From NCBI GenBank assembly GCA_016776635.1, contig JADHSZ010000003.1, positions 18,964 through 82,963 on the forward strand: a stretch of DNA of 64,000 nucleotides, read 5' to 3'. The notes beneath the pieces were generated by a model that saw only the letters and a list, made by a program, of their open reading frames with translations, did no database searches and had not been told where the DNA came from. Positions 18,642 through 28,125 of this stretch are shown piece by piece. A program made the translations under genes and the position numbers. This DNA comes from Alphaproteobacteria bacterium. Lineage in GTDB: Bacteria > Pseudomonadota > Alphaproteobacteria > UBA11136. The number at the start of each line of letters is the position of its first letter. Within the stretch, counting starts at the first letter, position 1.

Positions 18642-19870
18642 TACCAGTCACCCTTGTTGATTTTCTTGAATTTAGCCATCACCGCCTGGGAAAGCTTTTC
18701 CCGCAATTCGGGGTCAACGTCACCCAGAAGTTCCTGTTTTTCCTCGCGAATCTGCATCGCCTTGCGGATCAGCTCTTCCCGGCTGTTGGGCGCTTCGGCT
18801 TCGGGTTCAGGTTCAGCCGAAGGAGCCTTCTTTTTTGCCGACGACTTTTTCTTTTTCGTCGCAGCCGCTTCGCCGGCCGCCTGTTTTTCCTCGTCCAGGC
18901 GTTGTTTACGGAGCTTCATGGCCTCAAGAATGATTCCCTCGTTTTTTTCCTTGATGCTTTGTTCATCCTCTTTGTTCTCTTGTTTATCTTTTTCTTTTTC
19001 GCTCTCCACAACGGCTTCGACTTCTTTGGCGAAGGCCTTCTCTTTTTCACGCTCGGCGGCTTCGGCCAGTTTTCTTTTTCGTATCCGCATGCCTTCGAGA
19101 ATGATTTCTTCCGAAGTCATGGACGGCTCGGCAACGTCTTCCGATTCCGTCTTTTCTTTCTTTCCAGCGGACTTTTTGGCCTTGGCCTTGGATTCGGATT
19201 TGGCCTTGGATTCGGCCTTTAGCCTCTCGGCCTCGGCTTCAGCCTTGGCTTTGGCCTTGGATTCGTCCAGCTTCTTTTTCCGTGTCCGCATGCCCTCGAG
19301 AATAACTTCTTCCCGGTTCATGGACGGCTCGGCAACGTCTTCCGATTCCGTCTTTTCTTTCTTTCCGGCGGAATTCTTGGCTTTGGCTTTGGCCTTGGAT
19401 TCGGCCTTGGCTTTGGCTTCGGCTGCGGCTTCGGCCTTGGCTTTGGCTTTGGCCAGTTTCTTCTGGCGCGCCCTTAAGCCTTCGAGAACCGCCTCTTTCG
19501 GGTCCATGGGGGGCTCGGCATCCTCCACCGATTCCGCATCTTCTTCCTCATCGGAAGAGCCCTTTAGTTTCCCGGCCTCGCCCTTCGGATTCCAAACTTT
19601 GACAAGCTTCTTCTTCCATGTTCCCGCGGCATCAAGAACGGTTTTTTCCAGGCCCACGGGGGTCTTGGCCGGTGCTTTGGCCGGCGTTTCGCCACCCTCC
19701 ACCGCTGCCGCATCCTCTTCCTTGCTGGGAGAATTTTCAGCTTCGACTTCGTCCTCATCCTTGGACGTTTCGAGGTCAGGGCGGACTTCTTTCCCCTTCT
19801 TGGCCAAGGGAGATTTTCTGCCGCCTATAAGTTTGTTGATAACGCCCATTTTCGCTTCGCAAACCCGCAT
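18641..19870 (-). CDS. Low-complexity Lys/Ala/Glu-rich protein with internal repeats
   Basis: 409 aa with repeated xEExILEGMRxRKKKLxExKAKAKAEA units. Confidence 0.7.
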   Translation of the reverse strand: MRVCEAKMGVINKLIGGRKSPLAKKGKEVRPDLETSKDEDEVEAENSPSKEEDAAAVEGGETPAKAPAKTPVGLEKTVLDAAGTWKKKLVKVWNPKGEAGKLKGSSDEEEDAESVEDAEPPMDPKEAVLEGLRARQKKLAKAKAKAEAAAEAKAKAESKAKAKAKNSAGKKEKTESEDVAEPSMNREEVILEGMRTRKKKLDESKAKAKAEAEAERLKAESKAKSESKAKAKKSAGKKEKTESEDVAEPSMTSEEIILEGMRIRKRKLAEAAEREKEKAFAKEVEAVVESEKEKDKQENKEDEQSIKEKNEGIILEAMKLRKQRLDEEKQAAGEAAATKKKKSSAKKKAPSAEPEPEAEAPNSREELIRKAMQIREEKQELLGDVDPELREKLSQAVMAKFKKINKGDW

Positions 19871-19917
19871 CTTTCAGGAAAAGACGCATTTTAGAGCAAC
19901 CACTAGCGATCGCAACG

Positions 19918-21774
19918 TCAGGGCGGAATAATCGCCTCTTCTCCCAGTTCCTGGAGATGAGCCTCCACCTCGCGGGCTTCCTGCTGTTTGTCCCACATAT
20001 CCGCGTACAGGCCATGTGCCGAGAGAAGCTCCCGATGGCGGCCGCGCTCCACCACATGGCCCGCGTCGAGAACGAGAATTTCGTCGGCATCCACCACCGT
20101 GGAAAGCCGGTGGGCGATGACCAGGGTCGTCCGGTCGGCGGACAGGCTGCGCAGGGATTCCTGGATTTCCTTTTCGGTGTGGGAATCCAGCGCCGAGGTG
20201 GCTTCGTCGAAAAGAAGAATGTCGGGCTTTTTGAGGATGGTACGGGCGATGGCGACCCGTTGTTTTTCGCCGCCGGAGAGCTTTAACCCGCGCTCGCCGA
20301 CAATGGTCTGATAGCCGTCGGGAAGGCCGACCACAAAATCGTGGATTCTGGCCATGCGGGCGGCTTCCTCCACTTCCGAAGGGGTCGCCTCGGGACGCCC
20401 ATAGGCGATGTTGTAATAAACGGTGTCATTGAACAGCACCGTATCCTGGGGAACCGTACCGATGGCCGCACGCAGGGAATCCTGGGAGACCTCGCGGACA
20501 TCCTGGCCGTCGATGACGATGCACCCCTGGTCCACATCGTAAAAGCGCAGCAACAGCCGGGAGATGGTGGATTTTCCGGCCCCGCTGGCGCCGACGATGG
20601 CCACCGTATGACCGGCGGGAACGGCAAAGGAGAGATCATCGAGAATGGGGCGCCGGGGATCGTAGCCGAAATTCACCTGGTCGAAAGAAACGGCGCCCTC
20701 GGAGACCTGTAACGGCGGTGCATCCGGGATGTCCCGAACCTCGGCGGTCTTGTCGAGAAGGCCGAACATGGCCTCCATATCGATCAGGGACTGTTTAATC
20801 TCGCGGTAGACGAAGCCGAGGAAATTGAGGGGCAGGAACAGCTGGATCAGATAAGTATTAACGAGAACGAAGTCGCCCAGGCCCATACTGCCCGAAACCA
20901 CGCCCTGGCCGGCCATGATCATCAGGATGGTGAGCCCCACGGCAATGATCGCGCCCTGGCCGATATTGAGTGTGGAGAGAGACGTCTTGTTCCGCACCGC
21001 CGCCTTTTCATAGCGCTGGAGAGACGCGTCGTAACGGCGCGCTTCGTGTTCCTCGTTACAGAAATACTTGACTGTCTCGAAATTGAGCAGACTGTCGATG
21101 GCCTTGGTGTTGGCCTCGCTGTCGGTGGCGTTCATCACGCGGCGGAATTTTATCCGCCATTCCGTAACCGCCAGCGTGAACCAGATGTAGCCGGCAATGG
21201 TGACGAAGGTGACGAGGGCGAACCAGACGTCATAAAGCCGCCACAGAATGATGCAGACAAGGCCGATTTCCAGCAATGTGGGCAACACGTTGAACAGCAT
21301 GAAGGTGAGCAGGAATTCAATACCCTTGACGCCGCGCTCGATGGCGCGGCTCAGCCCCCCGGTCTGGCGTTCGAGGTGAAAGCGCAGGGACAGCCGGTGC
21401 AGCTGGCGAAAGGTCTTCAGCGCAACGGTGCGGATGGCGCGCGCCGATACCTTGGCGAAAACCGCATCCCGCAATTCCCCGAATACCACCGCAAGGGTGC
21501 GCACCAATCCATAAGCCAGAAGAATCCCCAGGGGCAGGACGAGCACGGCCGACACATCCTGGGAAAGTGCATCAACCGCCTGTTTATAAATCAGCGGCAC
21601 CACCACATTGGCCACCTTGGCGGTGGTAAGAAGGGCGAGCGCCACCACCACCCTGACCCTGAAATCCAGGGAATCCGCCGGCCACAAATAAGGCAGCAGG
21701 GTGCGCAGGGTCTTCAGGTCGTTGCGGGGGCCGGACGGCGGCGGGGATGTACCCAAATGTCTCATGTGAGACAA
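19918..21774 (-). CDS. ABC transporter, Atm1/HMT1-like (fused TM-ATPase)
   Basis: VAIVGASGAGKSTISRLLLRFYD, LSGGEKQRVAIARTILKKPDILLFDEATSALDSHTEKEIQ. Confidence 0.92.
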   Translation of the reverse strand: MSHMRHLGTSPPPSGPRNDLKTLRTLLPYLWPADSLDFRVRVVVALALLTTAKVANVVVPLIYKQAVDALSQDVSAVLVLPLGILLAYGLVRTLAVVFGELRDAVFAKVSARAIRTVALKTFRQLHRLSLRFHLERQTGGLSRAIERGVKGIEFLLTFMLFNVLPTLLEIGLVCIILWRLYDVWFALVTFVTIAGYIWFTLAVTEWRIKFRRVMNATDSEANTKAIDSLLNFETVKYFCNEEHEARRYDASLQRYEKAAVRNKTSLSTLNIGQGAIIAVGLTILMIMAGQGVVSGSMGLGDFVLVNTYLIQLFLPLNFLGFVYREIKQSLIDMEAMFGLLDKTAEVRDIPDAPPLQVSEGAVSFDQVNFGYDPRRPILDDLSFAVPAGHTVAIVGASGAGKSTISRLLLRFYDVDQGCIVIDGQDVREVSQDSLRAAIGTVPQDTVLFNDTVYYNIAYGRPEATPSEVEEAARMARIHDFVVGLPDGYQTIVGERGLKLSGGEKQRVAIARTILKKPDILLFDEATSALDSHTEKEIQESLRSLSADRTTLVIAHRLSTVVDADEILVLDAGHVVERGRHRELLSAHGLYADMWDKQQEAREVEAHLQELGEEAIIPP

Positions 21775-21855
21775 GATATGGGAAGTGAGGGCGCTCGCAT
21801 CACGGGATTAATCCTCGCGGACCCTCCCCAGAACCCGTCACCCACATCCGGATTC

Positions 21856-24057
21856 TCATTTGTCATCTTCCAGCGAGCGATCCAGAAGAAGATAGAGTTT
21901 TCCCACATCCGCGGAGAGAAAGGTGGATTCCAGAACATTGCTGTGATCGAGGGTGCGCGCGTGCTCCAGGAGGGTTCTGAATTCCAGCATATATTCTGTG
22001 ACATATCTGCGAAAAGCTTCGTCGCTTTTGAAACGTTCTTTGATCCGGCGGCTTGTATCCATATAGCTTTTTCCATAGAGCAGGCGAGCGAAAATTCCTT
22101 TGTCCCCTTTAAGAAATTTGCTCCACGCGGCCTCGGATATGCTCGTCTCGAGAATCCGATTGACGTCGATGGCCAGGGAATTCAGCTTTTCGATGATAAA
22201 GCTGGACGACCTCAGGAAACTGCCGCGGCGCACATCAAAAGCGCTTTCGGTGACATTCTTGGCCTGGGCGACGGCCTCATCCGAAGCCGCTGTCAGTCTT
22301 TCCGCCTGACGCCGGAAGTCGTCTTCCACGTCTTTTGAAGCCGATGAAACCATCTGCATTGTCTTCTCAAGATCCTGGGCCTGGTCCTGAAGCTGCCGTC
22401 TCACTTCCGTCACCTTGACAGTGGTTTTGTCCGATGTGCCTAAAAGCTCCACCGCCTGATTACGGAAGGATTCTCCAACCTCCCCCACCTGGGCCATGAC
22501 CCCCTCCCAGGCCTGGGTCATGCCCAGCACATGCTTGTTGAGAACACCCTCAACCACCTTCGACTGTGTAACCGCCCGGTTGCTCGACGTGGTAACCTCG
22601 AAGGACTGATCGCGCAGGACGGCCTGGGCTTCCTTAAGGCGGGACGTGGCCTGGTCGGCTATTTTAACCAGACCCTCAAGCTCGTCACGCAAGCCGTCTT
22701 CATTGGCGCCCAATTGCGTCGAAGCACGGTGAGCGGCGCTTAAAAGCTCCTGCGCCATCCCGCGGAATGACCCAATCACCTCCTCCATCCGGGCGGTGGT
22801 GGTATCAGAAGCCTGCCTCAGGTCGCCACTTTGCGCCTCAAATTCCTTCCTTACTCCCTGAAGACGGGCGATGGCACGGTCGGAGACCTCCATCAGTCCA
22901 TCGCCCTGCTCGCGAAGAAGATCACCCACTTCACGCACCTGACCCACGGCCTGTTGGCCGGACTGGGTCAGTTCTTCGGAACGCCGGCCCAATTCCTCGC
23001 CAACCGTTTGCAGAGTGGCGGAAGTTTGTTCCGAAATCTTATGAAGGCTGGTGGATTCCTGGTGGATGGTATTTTTGATTTCCTGTGACAGGGCGGAAAG
23101 CCTTTCCCCGCCGCCGCCCATTTCACTGATGGACTGACGGATGGAGATTTCGATCCCCGCGGTCTTCCCCGTCAACTGGTCCGCGCTTTCATTAAGAGAC
23201 TGAATTTGTTTCTGCATGGACAGAGTGATTGAATCCGCCTGTTCGGCGGCGCCTTCGGCGGCCACCGACAGTTCCTCGGCATAACGCTGGAACATTTCGC
23301 GGATATGGCGCGCCTGATCGGTGGTACGGTCGGTCGCGGTGAGCAACTCCTGGGACTGGAATTGCAGCCCCTCCTGGATTTCCTTTTCCCGGACAACCGC
23401 CTCGGCGGCGGCGGCGGCGACATTTTGTGAATATTCCTGAAACGCCTCCATAACCGCCTTGGTCTGGAGCATGGTCTCGCGCACCGCGGCGGCCACCTCT
23501 TCGGCTTCCTTACGGATGCTTCTGCGAATATCGTCGGCGCGCGCCGCGGTGCGGTCAGAGACCTCGCGCAGGTCGGAGAGCTGGTGCTGCAGAGATTTCT
23601 CTATTTCCGCAGTACGGTCCGCCACCTCCGCGGAAACCCGATTGAGAACCACCGCCTGCCCGGAAAGGGTCTCTCCAAGCTCGGCAGCTCCCTGGGACGC
23701 CAGCACCGAGGATGTTTTTAACTCGTTCGCACCCTTCGCAAGGTCGCCGAGCATGGCCTGAAAGTGGGCAGCGGATTCCTCGGTGGGGTGGGTGATATCC
23801 CGCAACGCCTGTAACAGCGCTTCGCTTTGGGCTGTAATTTCGCTCTCGCGAAAAAGAAAGGTGATGACAAGCCACAGAAACGCCGGCGGAGTCACCGCAC
23901 CAATAACGAATCCACCCAACTCGTGGGGAAGAAAGACGACAAGGTTTTCCCAACCGATTTCGACCCCCACATAGGAGCCCACAAGAACCACCCATAAGAC
24001 GGTGACGCCCCATCCGATGAGGAATGGCCTGCGCATTGATTTTATCCCCCCCATCAC
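21856..24057 (-). CDS. Membrane-anchored long coiled-coil protein
   Basis: 733 aa: N-terminal two TM segments then reiterated Q/A/L-rich helical repeats with SDRTTAR-like motif. Confidence 0.7.
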   Translation of the reverse strand: MMGGIKSMRRPFLIGWGVTVLWVVLVGSYVGVEIGWENLVVFLPHELGGFVIGAVTPPAFLWLVITFLFRESEITAQSEALLQALRDITHPTEESAAHFQAMLGDLAKGANELKTSSVLASQGAAELGETLSGQAVVLNRVSAEVADRTAEIEKSLQHQLSDLREVSDRTAARADDIRRSIRKEAEEVAAAVRETMLQTKAVMEAFQEYSQNVAAAAAEAVVREKEIQEGLQFQSQELLTATDRTTDQARHIREMFQRYAEELSVAAEGAAEQADSITLSMQKQIQSLNESADQLTGKTAGIEISIRQSISEMGGGGERLSALSQEIKNTIHQESTSLHKISEQTSATLQTVGEELGRRSEELTQSGQQAVGQVREVGDLLREQGDGLMEVSDRAIARLQGVRKEFEAQSGDLRQASDTTTARMEEVIGSFRGMAQELLSAAHRASTQLGANEDGLRDELEGLVKIADQATSRLKEAQAVLRDQSFEVTTSSNRAVTQSKVVEGVLNKHVLGMTQAWEGVMAQVGEVGESFRNQAVELLGTSDKTTVKVTEVRRQLQDQAQDLEKTMQMVSSASKDVEDDFRRQAERLTAASDEAVAQAKNVTESAFDVRRGSFLRSSSFIIEKLNSLAIDVNRILETSISEAAWSKFLKGDKGIFARLLYGKSYMDTSRRIKERFKSDEAFRRYVTEYMLEFRTLLEHARTLDHSNVLESTFLSADVGKLYLLLDRSLEDDK

Positions 24058-24104
24058 TACGTATCGGCTTTTAAGGCCTTTTTATCGAAGGCAATTATTT
24101 CTTT

Positions 24105-26252
24105 TTACGCCGTTTCGCCCTTTCCGGACACAAGGCTCAAAATCTCCGTGGCCGCCTTGGGAATGTTCGTTCCCGGCCCGAAAATAGCCGACACGCCTTT
24201 CTTCTTCAGGAAATCATAGTCCTGCGGGGGAATAACGCCACCACAAACCACCACAATGTCTTCTCCACCCTGTTCCTTCAACGCATCCATAAGCAGCGGA
24301 ACCAGAGTCATATGGCCCGCCGCCAGGCTGGATACGCCGATAATGTGCACATCGTTTTCGATGGCCTGACGGGCGGCTTCCTCGGGAGTCTGGAACAGCG
24401 TGCCGATATCCACGTCGAAACCGATATCGGCAAAGGCCGTGGCGATCAGCTTGGCGCCGCGGTCATGGCCGTCCTGTCCCATTTTAGCCACCAGAATACG
24501 GGGGCGGCGGCCCTTGTCATCGGCGAAAGCCGCCACATGGCTGCAGATTTCGGCAAAAGACTCATCACCGTCATAGGCCGCACCGTAAACGCCCGAGATG
24601 CTCTGGCTCACCGGCCGGTGCCGTGAAAATACGGCCTCAAGAGCAGACGAAATTTCGCCCAGCGTAGCCCGTGCTCGTGTGGCCTCAATGGACAGGGAGA
24701 GAAGATTATCACTGCCTTCCGCACCCTGAGCTAACGCATCCAGGGCCTTCTGGCAGGCTTCCTCGTCCCTTCCGGCGCGCACCGCCTCAAGACGTTTGAT
24801 TTGGGCCTCGCGGACCTCGGCGTTATCGATGCTGAGAATATTGACCTCGGTTTCCTGATCGGGAGTGTATTTATTGACCCCCACTACCGTCTGTTCCCCA
24901 CGATCGACACGGGCCTGACGGCGGGCCGAGGATTCCTCGATCCGCATCTTGGGAAGCCCGGCCTCAACGGCCTTGGTCATACCGCCAATTTCCTCCACTT
25001 CCTCAATCAGGGCCCAGGCCGCCTGAGCGATACTGTTGGTCAAACTCTCCACGTAATAGGAGCCGCCCAGGGGGTCCACCACGTTGGGAATTCCCGTTTC
25101 CTCGGCGATGATGAGCTGGGTGTTGCGGGCGATGCGCGCCGATGCCGGGGTCGGCAGAGCCAGTGCCTCGTCGAAGGAATTGGTATGCAGGGACTGGGTT
25201 CCGCCCAGCACCGCCGCCATGGCCTCGATGGTGGTGCGGACAATGTTGTTATGGGGATCCTGTTCGGTGAGGCTGACGCCGGAGGTCTGGCAATGGGTAC
25301 GCAGGGCCATGCTCCGTGGATTCTTGGGATCGAACTGCTGCATGATTTTGGCCCACAGCACACGACCGGCGCGCATTTTCGCGATCTCCATGAAAAAATT
25401 CATGCCCACGGACCAGAAAAAGGACAGCCGGGGCGCAAAATCGTCCACTTCCAGCCCCCGCGACAAAGCCGCCCGCACATATTCCAGGCCATCGGCCAGA
25501 GTGTAGGCAAGCTCCTGTACCTGGGTCGCTCCGGCCTCCTGCATGTGATAGCCGGAAATGGAGATGGAATTAAACTTAGGCATGTTGCGCGAAGCATATT
25601 CGATAATATCGGACACAATCCGCATGCTCGGCTCGGGCGGATAGATATAGGTATTGCGGACCATGAATTCCTTGAGGATATCGTTCTGGATGGTTCCGGA
25701 AATCTGGTCCTGGGAGACACCCTGTTCCTCGGCGGCAACGATAAAACCAGCGAGAACCGGCAGAACCGCGCCGTTCATGGTCATGGAGACGCTCATGCGG
25801 TCGAGCGGGATGCTGTCGAACAAAACCTTCATGTCCTCCACCGAATCGATGGCCACACCCGCCTTGCCCACATCCGCCACCACCCGCGGGTGATCGGAAT
25901 CATAGCCACGGTGGGTGGCCAGATCGAAGGCCACAGACAGACCCATCTGTCCGCTCTTCAAACAGTCGCGATAGAAGGTGTTGGAGGCTTGCGCCGTGGA
26001 GAACCCGGCATACTGGCGGAGGGTCCAGGGACGATTGGCGTACATGGTGGCGCGCGGCCCGCGAAGATAGGGAGGAAACCCCGGCAGGCTGTCCAAATAT
26101 TCCAGCCCCTCCAAATCTTCGGCCGTGTAGAGAGCCTTAACGGAAATACCTTCGGGCGTCTCCCAGACAAGATCATCCGGGTCGCCGTCCTTCATTTCCT
26201 TCGCGGCAAGGTCTCGCCATTGCCCCGTATCGCGTCGGGGAAAGTCAGTCAT
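24105..26252 (-). CDS. Methylmalonyl-CoA mutase (B12-dependent)
   Basis: [39 protein letters not shown]-terminal B12 domain [28 protein letters not shown]. Start at [20 protein letters not shown]. Confidence 0.95.
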   Translation of the reverse strand: MTDFPRRDTGQWRDLAAKEMKDGDPDDLVWETPEGISVKALYTAEDLEGLEYLDSLPGFPPYLRGPRATMYANRPWTLRQYAGFSTAQASNTFYRDCLKSGQMGLSVAFDLATHRGYDSDHPRVVADVGKAGVAIDSVEDMKVLFDSIPLDRMSVSMTMNGAVLPVLAGFIVAAEEQGVSQDQISGTIQNDILKEFMVRNTYIYPPEPSMRIVSDIIEYASRNMPKFNSISISGYHMQEAGATQVQELAYTLADGLEYVRAALSRGLEVDDFAPRLSFFWSVGMNFFMEIAKMRAGRVLWAKIMQQFDPKNPRSMALRTHCQTSGVSLTEQDPHNNIVRTTIEAMAAVLGGTQSLHTNSFDEALALPTPASARIARNTQLIIAEETGIPNVVDPLGGSYYVESLTNSIAQAAWALIEEVEEIGGMTKAVEAGLPKMRIEESSARRQARVDRGEQTVVGVNKYTPDQETEVNILSIDNAEVREAQIKRLEAVRAGRDEEACQKALDALAQGAEGSDNLLSLSIEATRARATLGEISSALEAVFSRHRPVSQSISGVYGAAYDGDESFAEICSHVAAFADDKGRRPRILVAKMGQDGHDRGAKLIATAFADIGFDVDIGTLFQTPEEAARQAIENDVHIIGVSSLAAGHMTLVPLLMDALKEQGGEDIVVVCGGVIPPQDYDFLKKKGVSAIFGPGTNIPKAATEILSLVSGKGETA

Positions 26253-26424
26253 AGCGTCTGCTCCAAGTCCAAGGCGCGGCAGTATAGCCACTGTGGTGCA
26301 ACGCAGCAAAGGATACTGCCACCAGTGCCTCCCTCCACCGAAAACCACAGGAAACCACAGAAAACCATAGAAAAACACGCTCCCAGACAAGGGAGAAGAG
26401 GATTCCCGAAACAGTCCTTCACGA

Positions 26425-26456
26425 ATAATAATTAAAGTTATAACTTTAATTATTAT
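26425..26456. repeat. 32-bp perfect palindrome
   Basis: ATAATAATTAAAGTTA|TAACTTTAATTATTAT, read directly. Confidence 0.95.
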
Positions 26457-26508
26457 ATAGATATAACTATAGTAATAACATTCTAGCCCGAATTCAGGAG
26501 GAAATTAC

Positions 26509-26733
26509 ATGCATGCGTTGAAAGTACGTCGGGTGGGAAACTCCCTGGGCCTGACTCTCCCCAAGGAGGTGGGGACACAGTTGCAGGTGAAAGAAGGCGA
26601 CACGCTTTTCCTGACACCGGCACCTTATGGATTTTTCATCACGCCCTATGACGAAACCTTTCAGGCCACCGTGGACGCCTTTGAAGAGGGAGCGGGACAA
26701 TTCAGAAACGCACTGCGCGAACTCGAACCGTAG
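26509..26733 (+). CDS. AbrB/MazE-type antitoxin-like protein
   Basis: MHALKVRRVGNSLGLTLPKEVGTQLQVKEGDTLFLTPAPYGFFITPYD. Confidence 0.82.
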   Translation: MHALKVRRVGNSLGLTLPKEVGTQLQVKEGDTLFLTPAPYGFFITPYDETFQATVDAFEEGAGQFRNALRELEP

Positions 26734-26780
26734 CTCACCCAAAATGGCGCGAGGAACGCATCCTCACCGCCATTTACGGC

Positions 26781-27152
26781 ATGCTGCGCGCCCGCGGGAG
26801 GGTGAGGGAGACGGGATGGTACGCCGATGAGACGCGGCTGAAAAAGCTGTTGGCGCGGATTCGGGGTGACGGAGAAAAAGACGAAACCGCCGCCCAGAAT
26901 GGAAACCGGAACGGGAAGACACCATTCCGGATCGCCGCCGCCTATGGCGCGGGACTGGTCCGGGAGAGGCCCTTTCCCGGAAACAATCTGGATGTGGCGC
27001 TGATGGCGGCCTATGTGATCCTGCGTCTCGGCGGATTCAGCCTTGCCACAACCGAAGAGGAAGCCGTGGCCGCAATGCGGGCGCTGGGAAAAGAAGAAAT
27101 CAGCGAGGATGCCTTTGCCGGCTGGCTCGAGAAAAACAGCCGTAAGCCCTGA
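26781..27152 (+). CDS. Degenerate Doc/Fic-type (death-on-curing) protein
   Basis: IAAAYGAGLVRERPFPGNNLDVALMAAYVILRLGGFSLATTEEEAVAAMRALGKEEISEDAFAGWLEK aligns by eye with Doc, but the HPFxDGNKR motif is altered. Open frame continues upstream to 26685 without a standard start codon. Confidence 0.65.
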   Translation: MLRARGRVRETGWYADETRLKKLLARIRGDGEKDETAAQNGNRNGKTPFRIAAAYGAGLVRERPFPGNNLDVALMAAYVILRLGGFSLATTEEEAVAAMRALGKEEISEDAFAGWLEKNSRKP

Positions 27153-27210
27153 GTCGTAGGCCTTACGAATTGTGGGCCTTATGAGCCCCCCGTATGAACC
27201 ACGGACCCTT

Positions 27211-28125
27211 TTATTCCCCATTCCAGCGGAAAGAGGTGATGGCGCCGTTGGGGAAATGCCCTGCCGCCTCGCAGAATCCGGCCAAACGGACAGGGTCCGG
27301 CGTTTCCCCCCTGGCGAGGCCGATTTCCTCCCCATGCAGGCCGTCGGTCACCAGGAGCGAATCGATACCGGCGTTTTCGCCGCCGGCAATGTCGGTGCGC
27401 AGAGAATCACCCACCGCCAGGATACGGCTGTGATCGGCAATGCCGAGGCAACGGAAACAGCTCTCGTAGATTTCCTTGTCGGGCTTGCCGTGATAACGCA
27501 CCTCCCCGCCCAGCTCCTCGTAGCGGCGGGCCAGCGCCCCGGCGCAGATCATTCTGACTCCCCCACGGACAACCTCTAAGTCCGGGTTGGAACAGATCAT
27601 GGGCAGCTTCGCCCGCGCGCCCTCAGACAGGGTATCCTCGTAATCGGCCACCGTCGCACCGTCGTCCCACGGCCCGGTATTGAGGATGAACTGGGATTCG
27701 CGCAGTGTGTCCACCTCCTGCAGTGACAACCCTTCGAGCATGTTCATGTCGCGCTCCGGCCCGATATGGAAACAGCGTTCCCCCAGCGCCGCATACCAGG
27801 GGTCGTCTCTGGCGGCGAGATGGTCATAGGCCTCCTGACCCGAGGACATGATGCCGTCATAGAGGTTTTCAGGCACGCCAAAGGCCGTCAGCTGTTCAAC
27901 AATCACATGAGAACGGCGCGGGGCGTTGGATAACAGGACAATCCGCTTTCCCGCCTCGCGCAGGCGGGAAAGGCAATCAATGACACCGGGGAAAACGGTA
28001 ACGCCGTCATGGATGACCCCCCACAGATCGAGAATATACCCGTCGTAGCCTGCGGCCAGTTCCTCCATGCCGGAATAAATGGCAAGGGATGCCCCGCCGG
28101 TCTGGAGGGAGTCAGGCGCTTTCAC
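27211..28125 (-). CDS. HAD-superfamily hydrolase, subfamily IIA (TIGR01459-like)
   Basis: GYDGYILDLWGVIHDGVTVFPGVIDCLSRLREAGKRIVLLSNAPR; GTG start VKAPDSL likely. Confidence 0.85.
   Translation of the reverse strand: MKAPDSLQTGGASLAIYSGMEELAAGYDGYILDLWGVIHDGVTVFPGVIDCLSRLREAGKRIVLLSNAPRRSHVIVEQLTAFGVPENLYDGIMSSGQEAYDHLAARDDPWYAALGERCFHIGPERDMNMLEGLSLQEVDTLRESQFILNTGPWDDGATVADYEDTLSEGARAKLPMICSNPDLEVVRGGVRMICAGALARRYEELGGEVRYHGKPDKEIYESCFRCLGIADHSRILAVGDSLRTDIAGGENAGIDSLLVTDGLHGEEIGLARGETPDPVRLAGFCEAAGHFPNGAITSFRWNGE

Noticed and set aside
18654-19931. 425-aa plus-strand ORF antisense to the Lys/Ala repeat protein
   Set aside because: Low-complexity Ser/Phe/Ala translation that mirrors the repeats of the minus-strand gene; gene neighbours and codon pattern favour the minus strand.
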